Source: UBA2421 sp002343075 (GTDB lineage: Bacteria; Planctomycetota; Phycisphaerae; Tepidisphaerales; Tepidisphaeraceae). Taken from it: a DNA stretch of 64,000 nt. The DNA is taken from assembly GCA_937982565.1 (NCBI GenBank), contig CALJLN010000023.1, positions 62,001 through 126,000 on the forward strand. Direction: 5' to 3'. The position numbers were made by a program, and so were the translations under genes. Positions 15,762 to 24,062 of the stretch are shown here, in pieces. The notes beneath the pieces were generated by a model that was not told where the DNA came from, did not search any database, and saw only the letters and a list, made by a program, of their open reading frames with translations. Numbering within the stretch: position 1 is the stretch's first letter; each line of letters begins with the position of its first letter.

Positions 15762-17943
15762 TAATGTACGCATCGAGTACTACGACTGGTCGCGCTGGCT
15801 CCCGACCCTGACCAGCGGCGCATTTGTGATCGCGCTGGCGGTTACTATTGCACGCGCAATCACCAGCGATTTCATCCGCAACCCGTTCGATGCCGTTCCC
15901 GGGGGCGACGCCACACCTCATAACGGCTTTCCCGATACCACCATCTGGCTCGACCTGCTGGCCATGCTGCCTGCGGTGCTGGTGCTGCTTCGGCGCGGGT
16001 TAGACCGCACCTACATCCTGCGCTTCTCGGCGGGGCATGCGTGTATCTTTGGGTTCGCTGTTCTGGCGTTCATCAGCACTCTCTGGGCGGCCGACCCGTT
16101 CGTGGCGGCGATCGGCGGCTTTCATGTCATGGCCGCGGCGGCGCTTTGCTGGGCTGGGTCACAACTGGTGCGGTCCTGGCTGCGGCTGCGCATTCTCGCC
16201 GCAACGGCCGCGGGGGTTCTTGCGGTTATTACCGTGCAGGGTGTCTTTTACCGAACCGTCGAACTGCCCGACCTGCAGAAACAACTCGAGAAGAATAAGG
16301 GCAAAATCCTGGCTGACCGAGGCTGGACGGAGGACAGCTTCACCTGGAAACAATTCTCTCAGCGCGTGGCCGCGGGCGAAATGCTCGGGCCATACACCTC
16401 GCCCAACACCAACGCCACGATGATCGTCTTCCTGGGCACGATCGTCGCCGCAATCGCACTCCAGCGGATTCGCCTCCGCGATGAGCCTGTCTGGCCCGCT
16501 ATCCTGTGCCTCATCGTGCTTGGTTCGACCTATGTCTTGTATTACACCGGTGCCCGCGCCGCCCTCATCACGCCGGTTGTTGCGGCGGGAGTTTTCGTTG
16601 TCGGTTGGCGATTGGGGGCAATACTCGCGCGCCACCGTAACATGGCCTTCGCCGCAGGGGCCGCAATCGCGATTGTCATTGTCGCGGCGCTGATTGGTCA
16701 TGGCCTTTATCACGGCACGCTTTTCCACGACTCACTCACGTTCCGCTGGAAATACTGGCTTGGGAGCTTCGCGGTGTTCAAGGAACACGCGTTGTTCGGC
16801 GTCGGCTATGGCAACTTCGGCTATAGCTATCTCGCCCACCGTCTGCCCGAGGCGGCGGAGGAGATCAAGGACCCTCATAACCTCTTCGTCCGCGGATTTG
16901 TCGAGCTTGGCATCGTTGGCGGGATGCTTCTCATCGGTTTTATCATCCGGCTGGCGTGGGAAATCACTCGGCCGACCGCCCCGCCGGCACCTGGCCAGGC
17001 ACAGCGGGTTGGCTTCGGACTGCTGCTGTCGGTGGCAATGCTCGCAACGCTGTTGAGCGCGCTGACGGGCATCGACTTCGCCGCAGATGCGGGCTATGTC
17101 GCGATGGAACTGATGCGCCGGCTGCTCGTGCTGGGCATTCTGGTAATCACGATGACTGTCGCGACGGTACTTTCGGCGAAGGTCGTGCACCTGGATGACC
17201 GGCCCGCCCCGCTGCTGTTGCTGGGGATGATTGCGGGAGTGGCGGCGTTCTTGGTTCACAATCTGATCGACTTCGCGCTGTTTGAGCCGGGACCAATGAT
17301 GCTGTTTGCACTCTATTGCGGCGGACTGATTGGCGTTCGCGGCGAAAGCGTGGCTGGGCAGAAGAAGTGGAACCGAACCAGCATTGCCGCCGCGGGGGCG
17401 GTGCTGTGTGCGTGGATGGTAGCCGCGGTTGCGTTTGCCATGCCGCTGGCCGATGCCGAAAACCGGGCGCAGCGCGGTGATGATCAACTCATTCGATCAA
17501 AACCGCGCGAAGCGGCGACGTCTTTCAAATATGCGTTCAATAACTCCCCGGTGCGCAATGCCGACTATGCCTACCGCGCTGGCCGGGCGTTAATCATTGA
17601 AAATCGCGACCCCGCCGAGACTGAACTCTGGCTCAGCCAGGCTGTGGCCGCCAACCCCAAGGACCCCGGCTACCGCCTCACCCGCGCCGCGTTTCAATTG
17701 ACCCAGCCACCCGACAAGCAGCAGCCGCGGCAGATTCTAAATGACCTGGAGACCGCGGTCGCGCTTGACCCGAAAAACCTGCAGTCGCGCATGCGGCTGG
17801 CCGAAACCTACGAGCAGTTTAACCACCCCGAAAAGGCGCGAGAGCAGTACCGCACGATTCTTGAATTGAACGACAAGCTCGACAAAAACGAGCCAAAGCG
17901 CCTCCCCACAGCGGAGCTGGAGCGAATCGAGGCAAAGCAATGA
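15739..17943 (+). CDS. O-antigen ligase family membrane protein with C-terminal TPR region
   Basis: A 734-residue protein. The first 580 residues have about a dozen membrane segments and the Wzy/WaaL signature: a large periplasmic loop, then GYGNFGYSYL and PHNLFVRGFVELGIVGG. Such proteins join or ligate polysaccharide chains at the outer face of the inner membrane. The last 150 residues are soluble and TPR-like (NADYAYRAGRALIIENRD..., NPKDPGYRLTRAAFQL). The overlap with the WecA-like gene suggests one pathway. Whether it is a ligase or a polymerase cannot be told. Confidence 0.82.
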   Translation: MMSKPATDNVRIEYYDWSRWLPTLTSGAFVIALAVTIARAITSDFIRNPFDAVPGGDATPHNGFPDTTIWLDLLAMLPAVLVLLRRGLDRTYILRFSAGHACIFGFAVLAFISTLWAADPFVAAIGGFHVMAAAALCWAGSQLVRSWLRLRILAATAAGVLAVITVQGVFYRTVELPDLQKQLEKNKGKILADRGWTEDSFTWKQFSQRVAAGEMLGPYTSPNTNATMIVFLGTIVAAIALQRIRLRDEPVWPAILCLIVLGSTYVLYYTGARAALITPVVAAGVFVVGWRLGAILARHRNMAFAAGAAIAIVIVAALIGHGLYHGTLFHDSLTFRWKYWLGSFAVFKEHALFGVGYGNFGYSYLAHRLPEAAEEIKDPHNLFVRGFVELGIVGGMLLIGFIIRLAWEITRPTAPPAPGQAQRVGFGLLLSVAMLATLLSALTGIDFAADAGYVAMELMRRLLVLGILVITMTVATVLSAKVVHLDDRPAPLLLLGMIAGVAAFLVHNLIDFALFEPGPMMLFALYCGGLIGVRGESVAGQKKWNRTSIAAAGAVLCAWMVAAVAFAMPLADAENRAQRGDDQLIRSKPREAATSFKYAFNNSPVRNADYAYRAGRALIIENRDPAETELWLSQAVAANPKDPGYRLTRAAFQLTQPPDKQQPRQILNDLETAVALDPKNLQSRMRLAETYEQFNHPEKAREQYRTILELNDKLDKNEPKRLPTAELERIEAKQ

Positions 17944-17980
17944 GACTACGGGAGACTACGGCAACCGCGTGACCGCAGTT

Positions 17981-18715
17981 TTACTGCTCCGCCGCATCGG
18001 CAAGCTCGGCATTATGGCTGACATTCTGGACATCGTCGTTATCTTCAAGCGTATCAATGAGCTTCAGTAGCGCCGCCGACCGATCGGCGTCGAGGGTGAC
18101 GGTGTTGTTCGGTAGGTACGTCACTTCTCCGGCCTCCACCGCGACCTGCGCACCCACAAGTGCTTCCTTCACATTCTGAAACGCGACGGGCGATGTAATC
18201 ACCTCATACACCTCGCCTTCGTTTCTCACGTCGTCTGCGCCGAACTCCAGCGCCTTCTCCATCAGCGATTCTTCATCGATTGTGTCAGACTTGATGGTGA
18301 TAATGCCACACTTGGTAAACTGAAACGCCACCGCCCCGCTCTGCGCCAGATTGCCCCCGGCGCGTTCGAGCACGGCTCGCAGATCGGGGGCGGTCCGGCT
18401 GCGGTTGTTGGTGAGTGCCTCGATCATGATCGCAACGCCACCCGGCGCATAGGCTTCATAGGTGGCCGACTCGTAGTTCTCGCCACCGAGTTCACCGGTG
18501 CCCTTCTTGATGGCTTTTTCGATGGTATCGCGAGGCATGTTGGCGGCTTTGGCTTCGTCGATCGTGTAGCGCAGATTGAGATTATCGCGCGGATCGCCCC
18601 CATTTTTTGCAGCGATGATGATCTTGCGCGCGATCTTGCTCCACACCTTGCCGCGCTTGGCATCATTCGCGCCCTTTGCTCTCTTGATTTTCGCCCAGTG
18701 ACTATGTCCGGCCAT
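17981..18715 (-). CDS. yebC: YebC/PmpR family protein (TACO1-like)
   Basis: A 244-residue protein starting MAGHSHWAKIKRAKGANDAKRG, the near-invariant family start. The middle has NMPRDTIEKAIKKGTGE and YEAYAPGGVAIMIEALTNN, also hallmarks. Bacterial members were described as DNA-binding regulators; more recent work on relatives supports a role in translation of difficult sequences. Here it ends the minus-strand run that begins with nusA, about 106 bases after the TPR lipoprotein gene, which fits a translation-linked role. Confidence 0.95.
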   Translation of the reverse strand: MAGHSHWAKIKRAKGANDAKRGKVWSKIARKIIIAAKNGGDPRDNLNLRYTIDEAKAANMPRDTIEKAIKKGTGELGGENYESATYEAYAPGGVAIMIEALTNNRSRTAPDLRAVLERAGGNLAQSGAVAFQFTKCGIITIKSDTIDEESLMEKALEFGADDVRNEGEVYEVITSPVAFQNVKEALVGAQVAVEAGEVTYLPNNTVTLDADRSAALLKLIDTLEDNDDVQNVSHNAELADAAEQ

Positions 18716-18821
18716 CGTTGTTACTCGTCAAGTGCCCGCAGGTGGCTGATGATCAAATCGATCCAAATTTCAATCAAAGGTTAAAACAAACAGCCGCACA
18801 TTTCGGTCCTCAACAATCTCC

Positions 18822-21512
18822 TTACTTCTCATCCACGCTCGTCACGGGTGCCACCTCGACTGCCTGACCTTCTGCGCGCTGGCGAAGCTTGTTCTGCAGC
18901 TCGACTCGCAATCGCACATGCTCCTCGCGGCTGGTGCGCATTGTCGATAGCAGTTCCTGCGCCGCTCGCCACTGCTTCGTGGCCGATTCGACATCGCCAA
19001 GGCGATATTCGGCATCGCCGAGATGATCGATGAGCACAGGATCGATCGGCGACGCATTCGCCACCGCCTGCCGAAGTTGGACGATCGCCTCCGCAAATCG
19101 GCTTTGCTTGTACAACACCCAGCCCAGCGTGTCGAGGTAAGCGGAGTTCTCTGGCTCGGCGGCAACGGCGCGCCGGGCCATCGCCTCGGCGCGGGTGAGT
19201 TGCACACCGGCTTCGCTGTAGAAATAGGCCAGATCGTTGTTGGATGAAATGTGACCTGGATCAATCTGCAGTGCACGCTCCATGAGTGCTTCAGTGCGCG
19301 TCTTCTCGCCAAGCTGATGAAAGATGCCAGCGATGAAGTAGAGCAGGTTTGGCTGATCTCCGGCAGCGGCGGCGGCGGACTCGAGGTCGCGGATGGCGGC
19401 GGGGGTTTGCCCCTGGCTGATTCGCGTGCCGACAATGGCCTCAATCAAGCTCCCATTCTGAGGCTCTTTTTGCATTCGCCGCTGCAACTCCTCAAAAAAC
19501 TGCGGCATGCGGTCGGCGCGTGCGTAAAACAGTTGCAAGCGGGCAAGCACCGCAGGGTCGAAGCCCGACTCGTCCAGCAATTCCAGCAGCAGCGCCTCCC
19601 CTGCCGGCTGCTGACGCGCGGCGATGAGTGCATCGGCTTGCTCCAGCCGGGCACCGATCGCGCCCGGATCATTGGCCAACCATGTCGAAACCACTTTCAA
19701 AGCCGGGCCAGCGGCATTGCTGCGGGTGTGATATGCGATCAACAACAGATATGGCTGATCGAGTGTCGGATAGTCGCTGATCACTTTCCACATCGCGCGT
19801 TCAAACTGCTGTGCCTGATTGGCGCGCAAAAGCGATACGCCGTGCGCAAGCTGAAACTCCGGCGGAGGTTCATCGCCGGGCGACTGAAAAGCGCGCTCGA
19901 AAACAGGCAATTCTTCGGGAGAAGGCTGCGACCGGGCTGCGGCGATCGCTTCGATCATCAGCGCCAATTTTTCTTCGCCGACGGAGCGTGCGTCGGCGGC
20001 TAGCTGGGCTGATTCAGACTGCCTTGTCTCAGCGGCAGCATCATCCTGCCAGATCTGTTCCGCGCGAAGGATCCACGCGGGGACAAAAACAGGTCGTGCC
20101 GCCAGTGCCTTCGATAGTGACGAACGCATCACGGATGTGCGCCCCGTCTCCGACGCGACTCGTGCCAGCCAGTATTGGCGCGCCGTGTCGAGCGATTCGG
20201 GCAACGAAAGCTTCGCCAGCATATCGGGCGTAACCGGCGACGGCCGCCAGGATTGCACCATCGGCGACCAGAGTGCTGCCAACTCCACCGAAACATCCGG
20301 CGCGGCGGCGGTCGCTGCAATGAGCGCGCGGGCCGCTGCGGTGGAATCGCCCTTCGCAAGCCCGATGCGCACCAGCCGGCGCAGCAGATCAACATTGGGC
20401 CGGCCGGCGACAGCGGCACCGGCAATCAGCGCTTCGGCGTCGCGATCCAGCCCCTGCGCCGCCAGCAGCTCAACCAGTGCACGCGTGACATTCACATCAG
20501 TGGGGTCGGCGGCGTGCAGCCGCTGCAGCTCGGCCAGTGCCAACGCGTCTCCCGCAGGATTGTTAAACTTGAACGCTTCCCGAAAGAGCGCAATCGAGGC
20601 TTCGCTGGCTCGGAACCGCCTGACCAACTCCCCCGCCTGCGCGCGGGCCACCTGCGGTTGGCCCGCAGCAAGCTGCAGCCGAACGAGTTGCGCCTGCGGG
20701 GCAAATGCGTCGGGCGCGGTTTGGGCGATCTTGTCATAAACCGAGATCGCCGCGGCGAGTCGGCCCCGCTTTTCATACAGCCGGGCAAGCTCAAGCTGAA
20801 CCGGCTCAGGCCGGCGCGCCAACGCCGCCACCTGCGGGTGCCCGCGCACCGACAGCGACCGGCGCGAAAGCCGCCACAGGAGTTTTTCATATTGCTCGAT
20901 CGCGGCGCGGTCGTAGCCTAGTTGTCGAAGGAGCTGCGCAAGGTCAAGATCGACCGCGGCCGCATCGCCATCATTGCTGGCATATTCGCGCGTCCGGGTG
21001 GCTGTGATGAGCGTGGCCAGTGCGTCCGACTGAGAATAGCGCAGTTGCAGCCGCGCCTTTTCGTGCTGGGCATCGATCCAATCGGGCTGAAGCGCGGTCG
21101 CAGCCTGATAGGCGCGCAGTGCCTTGTCGGCAAGAGACGCTGCAAGGTAGGCCTGGGCAAGCTGGTATTGGACTGCGGCCGAGTCGGGATCGAGCTGCGC
21201 CGCCTTCTCCAGCAGAGCGACGGCGGCATACGGGGGTTCCCGGTTGGCAAGCGACGCACGACCGCGGGCATAATACTCCAGCGCATCCAGCGACGGCTGC
21301 GTGGAAGCCGGCGTCGTTGCGGAATTGACCGTCGCCACGCCGTTAGTCTGCGAGGCGATCTGATCGAGCGTCATCTCGGCCTTCGGGTCGATCGGCCACT
21401 CCGCAGGCATGGGGGCGGGTTCGGTGCTGGCGACTTGCCGCGACCCCGGTGAAGCACAGCCCGCGATGCCGAGTAAAATCGCCAGTAACAGATTGCAGGA
21501 ATGAGACCGCAT
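18822..21512 (-). CDS. Large TPR lipoprotein
   Basis: An 896-residue protein. ATG 21512 gives a signal peptide ending in a lipobox (LLGIAGC, Cys about residue 19), so it is probably anchored in a membrane facing the periplasm. The rest is almost wholly helical TPR repeats, e.g. ALEYYARGRASLANREPPYAAVALL near residue 80 and DPGHISSNNDLAYFYSEAG near 740. TPR scaffolds assemble protein complexes such as exopolysaccharide or secretion machines. It starts 28 bases after the hisG stop, which suggests cotranscription but no obvious shared job. Confidence 0.85.
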   Translation of the reverse strand: MRSHSCNLLLAILLGIAGCASPGSRQVASTEPAPMPAEWPIDPKAEMTLDQIASQTNGVATVNSATTPASTQPSLDALEYYARGRASLANREPPYAAVALLEKAAQLDPDSAAVQYQLAQAYLAASLADKALRAYQAATALQPDWIDAQHEKARLQLRYSQSDALATLITATRTREYASNDGDAAAVDLDLAQLLRQLGYDRAAIEQYEKLLWRLSRRSLSVRGHPQVAALARRPEPVQLELARLYEKRGRLAAAISVYDKIAQTAPDAFAPQAQLVRLQLAAGQPQVARAQAGELVRRFRASEASIALFREAFKFNNPAGDALALAELQRLHAADPTDVNVTRALVELLAAQGLDRDAEALIAGAAVAGRPNVDLLRRLVRIGLAKGDSTAAARALIAATAAAPDVSVELAALWSPMVQSWRPSPVTPDMLAKLSLPESLDTARQYWLARVASETGRTSVMRSSLSKALAARPVFVPAWILRAEQIWQDDAAAETRQSESAQLAADARSVGEEKLALMIEAIAAARSQPSPEELPVFERAFQSPGDEPPPEFQLAHGVSLLRANQAQQFERAMWKVISDYPTLDQPYLLLIAYHTRSNAAGPALKVVSTWLANDPGAIGARLEQADALIAARQQPAGEALLLELLDESGFDPAVLARLQLFYARADRMPQFFEELQRRMQKEPQNGSLIEAIVGTRISQGQTPAAIRDLESAAAAAGDQPNLLYFIAGIFHQLGEKTRTEALMERALQIDPGHISSNNDLAYFYSEAGVQLTRAEAMARRAVAAEPENSAYLDTLGWVLYKQSRFAEAIVQLRQAVANASPIDPVLIDHLGDAEYRLGDVESATKQWRAAQELLSTMRTSREEHVRLRVELQNKLRQRAEGQAVEVAPVTSVDEK

Positions 21513-21540
21513 CACCTGATATCCTAGTGATGCAAAACCG

Positions 21541-22431
21541 TTATGGAATGACCTTGTTAAGCGGATAGGTAATGATTCCCGTCGCACCAGCGCGTTTGAG
21601 CATGGGGATAAGCTCTCGCTCCTGTTTTTCTTCCAGAATCACCTCGACCGCGACCCAATCCGAATCGCTCAACCGGCTCACTGTCGGGCTTTTCTCGGCG
21701 GGCAACATCGCCACGACCGCAGCGAGCATCTTCTCGGGACAGTTCATCTTCAGCCCGATCTTGGCGCGCGCCTCGATCGCCCCACGGAGAAGCATCGCGA
21801 TGTTCTCCATTTTTTCGCGCTTCCACGGCACCTTCCACGCCGACCGCGACGCGATAAACCGCGTTGTGCTCTTCAAGATCGTATCGATGATGCGCAAATT
21901 GTTGGCGCGAATGCTCGAACCGGTCTCGGTGATATCAACAATCCCATCCAGCAGGCGGGCCTTGATCTCGGTTGTGCCCCAACTAAACTCGACGGTAATG
22001 GGTATCTTCTTATCAGCAAAGTACTTGCGCGTCGTGCCCACCAGTTCCGTTGCGATGATTTTCCCGGCGAGATCTTCCGGAGTGCGAACGGGGCTTTCAT
22101 CGGGCACTGCAAGCACCCACTGCGCCGGGTTACTGCTGGCGCGCGAGTATTCCAACTCGCAGATTTCGACTATGTCGCCTTCGCTGCCGTTCTCCACGAT
22201 CCAGTCGTAGCCGGTCAGCCCGCAATCGATGATGTCGTCGACGACATATCGACTGATTTCCTGTGCCCGAAAAAGCACCGCGGCAATCTGCGGATCGTCG
22301 AACTGTGGAAAAACGCTTCGTTCTGGCGTGCGGATGCGGTACCCCGCCTTGCCGAACAAATCGACGGTCGCACCCTGCAGGCTTCCCGATGGCAATCCGA
22401 TTCGGAGAGAGGTTTCAGGCAAACGGTTCAT
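21541..22431 (-). CDS. hisG: ATP phosphoribosyltransferase, long form
   Basis: A 296-residue protein catalysing the first step of histidine synthesis (ATP + PRPP). ATG 22431 gives MNRLPETSLRIGLPSGSLQ. The PRPP-binding motif is DGIVDITETGSSIRAN at about residues 158-173. The C-terminal ~75 residues form the ACT-like regulatory domain that binds histidine in long-form HisG, so it should not need HisZ. It is isolated from other his genes and sits in a translation-factor run. Confidence 0.95.
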   Translation of the reverse strand: MNRLPETSLRIGLPSGSLQGATVDLFGKAGYRIRTPERSVFPQFDDPQIAAVLFRAQEISRYVVDDIIDCGLTGYDWIVENGSEGDIVEICELEYSRASSNPAQWVLAVPDESPVRTPEDLAGKIIATELVGTTRKYFADKKIPITVEFSWGTTEIKARLLDGIVDITETGSSIRANNLRIIDTILKSTTRFIASRSAWKVPWKREKMENIAMLLRGAIEARAKIGLKMNCPEKMLAAVVAMLPAEKSPTVSRLSDSDWVAVEVILEEKQERELIPMLKRAGATGIITYPLNKVIP

Positions 22432-22511
22432 GAGGCAAATTGCTAACGGTTGAAAACGGATCGCAACTTCGGCAGCGGAGCACTGGCGCTCGTCGCACAC
22501 CCGCCGCGGGG

Positions 22512-23114
22512 CTACTTTCGTTTCTTTGCATGCCGCATGCACCAGTAGAGCTTGTAGCACTCATCGTCTTTGAGATGATGCTCGACAAACTTCTGAGCTT
22601 CGTCGATCGTGGTCTGTTCTTCCAGCAGATCTTCCGCGATGAGGGTTTGCAGCGTGCCGGAATCGACTGGAAAGGCGTGCGTGTCAAACCCATAGAGCAT
22701 GATGTAGGCATCCACAAACGGATTCATGCCGGGAAGCTCGCGGAAGAACTGGCGAATCTCTCGCTTGGGCAGCGCGCGAACGCGTTCCAGCCCGAGCGAA
22801 TGCTCTCGCGCAAAAATGGCGTTGAGCGAGGTGATGAACATGCTTACGCGCGACTCGAGATCCGGCATGCGCGAGCCGATCATCTCAAGCACTTCGAGCT
22901 CGGTCGCAACGCGCAGCTCATTGAGATCGACAAACTCGGTTTCGATCACCTTGATTGCCTCTTCCGTGCGCGCGTCGGAGGTATCAAAGCTCAGGCAGCC
23001 CATCACCAGCGCGCGAAGGGGTTCCATCGGCGTCAACTCGGGCACCTCGTGTTGCTTCACGAGTTTCTTGAAATAGCTCTTGAGCGCGTCGGCGTGTTTG
23101 GTGGCGTTCTTCAT
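22512..23114 (-). CDS. Endonuclease III-like (HhH-GPD fold) protein lacking catalytic residues
   Basis: A 200-residue helical protein. The stretch FFRELPGMNPFVDAYIMLYGFDTHAFPVDSGTLQTL aligns with the HhH-GPD region of endonuclease III (typical form LPGVGRKTAN...FPVDTHV), split here as FRELPGMNPFVDAYI and THAFPVDSGTLQ. The catalytic lysine position after LPG is replaced, and the C-terminal iron-sulfur cysteine pattern is absent. It is therefore unlikely to be an active glycosylase. Its ATG follows the rbfA stop TAA with no gap (TAAATG), so translation is probably coupled to a ribosome assembly factor. The role is unknown; a structural or RNA/DNA-binding role is inference. Confidence 0.75.
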   Translation of the reverse strand: MKNATKHADALKSYFKKLVKQHEVPELTPMEPLRALVMGCLSFDTSDARTEEAIKVIETEFVDLNELRVATELEVLEMIGSRMPDLESRVSMFITSLNAIFAREHSLGLERVRALPKREIRQFFRELPGMNPFVDAYIMLYGFDTHAFPVDSGTLQTLIAEDLLEEQTTIDEAQKFVEHHLKDDECYKLYWCMRHAKKRK

Positions 23115-23606
23115 TTACTCTTTTCTCGTCAAGTCGTGACTGGTTGAGCCGGCGGGGGCTGGTTCGCTGGCCGCGGGGGCACCGGAGGGCGACTCGACCT
23201 CGCCCGCTGCGCCTTCCCCGCTGGATACCCCCTGCTCAGCGCGCAGGCGGTCGATTTCGGCATTTTCTGCGGCGACTTTCGCCAGCAACTCCTGCATTTC
23301 AATCTCTTTTTTCAATTTCTCGTCAATGTGAAACCGGAGAAAGGGTGCCTGCCGGAGCCGCATTTGTTCGGTCAGTCGAACCCGCATCAGCCCCGCCGAG
23401 TGTTTGATGGCGTTCAGGGCCGCATTCTGTGCGCCGGGCGTTCCCATGATGGTGAGATACACATCGGCGATCGAAAGATCGTCGGCCACCTTCACGCGCG
23501 TGATGCTCGGCATCCCGGTGATACGGGGATCGTTCAACTCACGAAGAATAATGATTGCCAGTTCCTGCTGGATGGTGCTGGCAACACGTTCGGTTCTGCG
23601 GGACAT
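23115..23606 (-). CDS. rbfA: Ribosome-binding factor A with C-terminal extension
   Basis: A 163-residue protein. Residues 1-115 are the KH-like RbfA fold: MSRRTERVASTIQQELAIIILRELNDPR and a C-terminal PFLRFHIDEKLKKEIEMQELL. RbfA matures the 5' end of 16S rRNA on the small subunit. The last ~45 residues are Ala/Ser/Pro/Glu-rich and disordered. It lies in nusA-infB-ylxP-rbfA order, as in many bacteria. Confidence 0.93.
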   Translation of the reverse strand: MSRRTERVASTIQQELAIIILRELNDPRITGMPSITRVKVADDLSIADVYLTIMGTPGAQNAALNAIKHSAGLMRVRLTEQMRLRQAPFLRFHIDEKLKKEIEMQELLAKVAAENAEIDRLRAEQGVSSGEGAAGEVESPSGAPAASEPAPAGSTSHDLTRKE

Positions 23607-23702
23607 CTCGCTACTTGAGAAACGAAAAGACCAACTAACGGAGAGAAAAAGTTGACGTTACACTCATGCTCTCAGTTACTCTGCCTCGTTGTCTCTACAC
23701 CC

Positions 23703-23984
23703 TCATAGAAACTCGATCTGAAAATCCGCCAGGCTCGCTGACGGGACGGCCTTTACCATATCCACGATCTTGCTCAGGCCGCCTTCGACATACTTCTTGT
23801 CATTGCTCACCATTGCCACACCGATGATGCTCCGTCGGTGCTCGTCAAGGGCACCTACTTCGGCTACCGATACATTGTGGCTGTTTCGAATTCGGTCCTT
23901 CAGACTCAACACCACCCGCCGCTTGTCTTTCAGGCTGTCGGCCTCGGCGATGGTGATCTCAATTTGGAGAATACCTACGGTCAT
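23703..23984 (-). CDS. ylxP: YlxP/DUF503 family protein
   Basis: A 93-residue protein starting MTVGILQIEITIAEADSLKDKRRVV. The DUF503 pattern SLKDKRRVVLSLKDRIRNSHNVSVAEV is clear, and its usual position between infB and rbfA confirms it. Family members bind or help mature ribosomes but the mechanism is not established. It starts 78 bases after the infB stop. Confidence 0.92.
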   Translation of the reverse strand: MTVGILQIEITIAEADSLKDKRRVVLSLKDRIRNSHNVSVAEVGALDEHRRSIIGVAMVSNDKKYVEGGLSKIVDMVKAVPSASLADFQIEFL

Positions 23985-24062
23985 AGCACCATGGGGGAAG
24001 GGGCGACGGGCAAGTATAAGGCGACTTCAATCGCCAATTGCCCCCGAGCACAAGCCCGTTCT

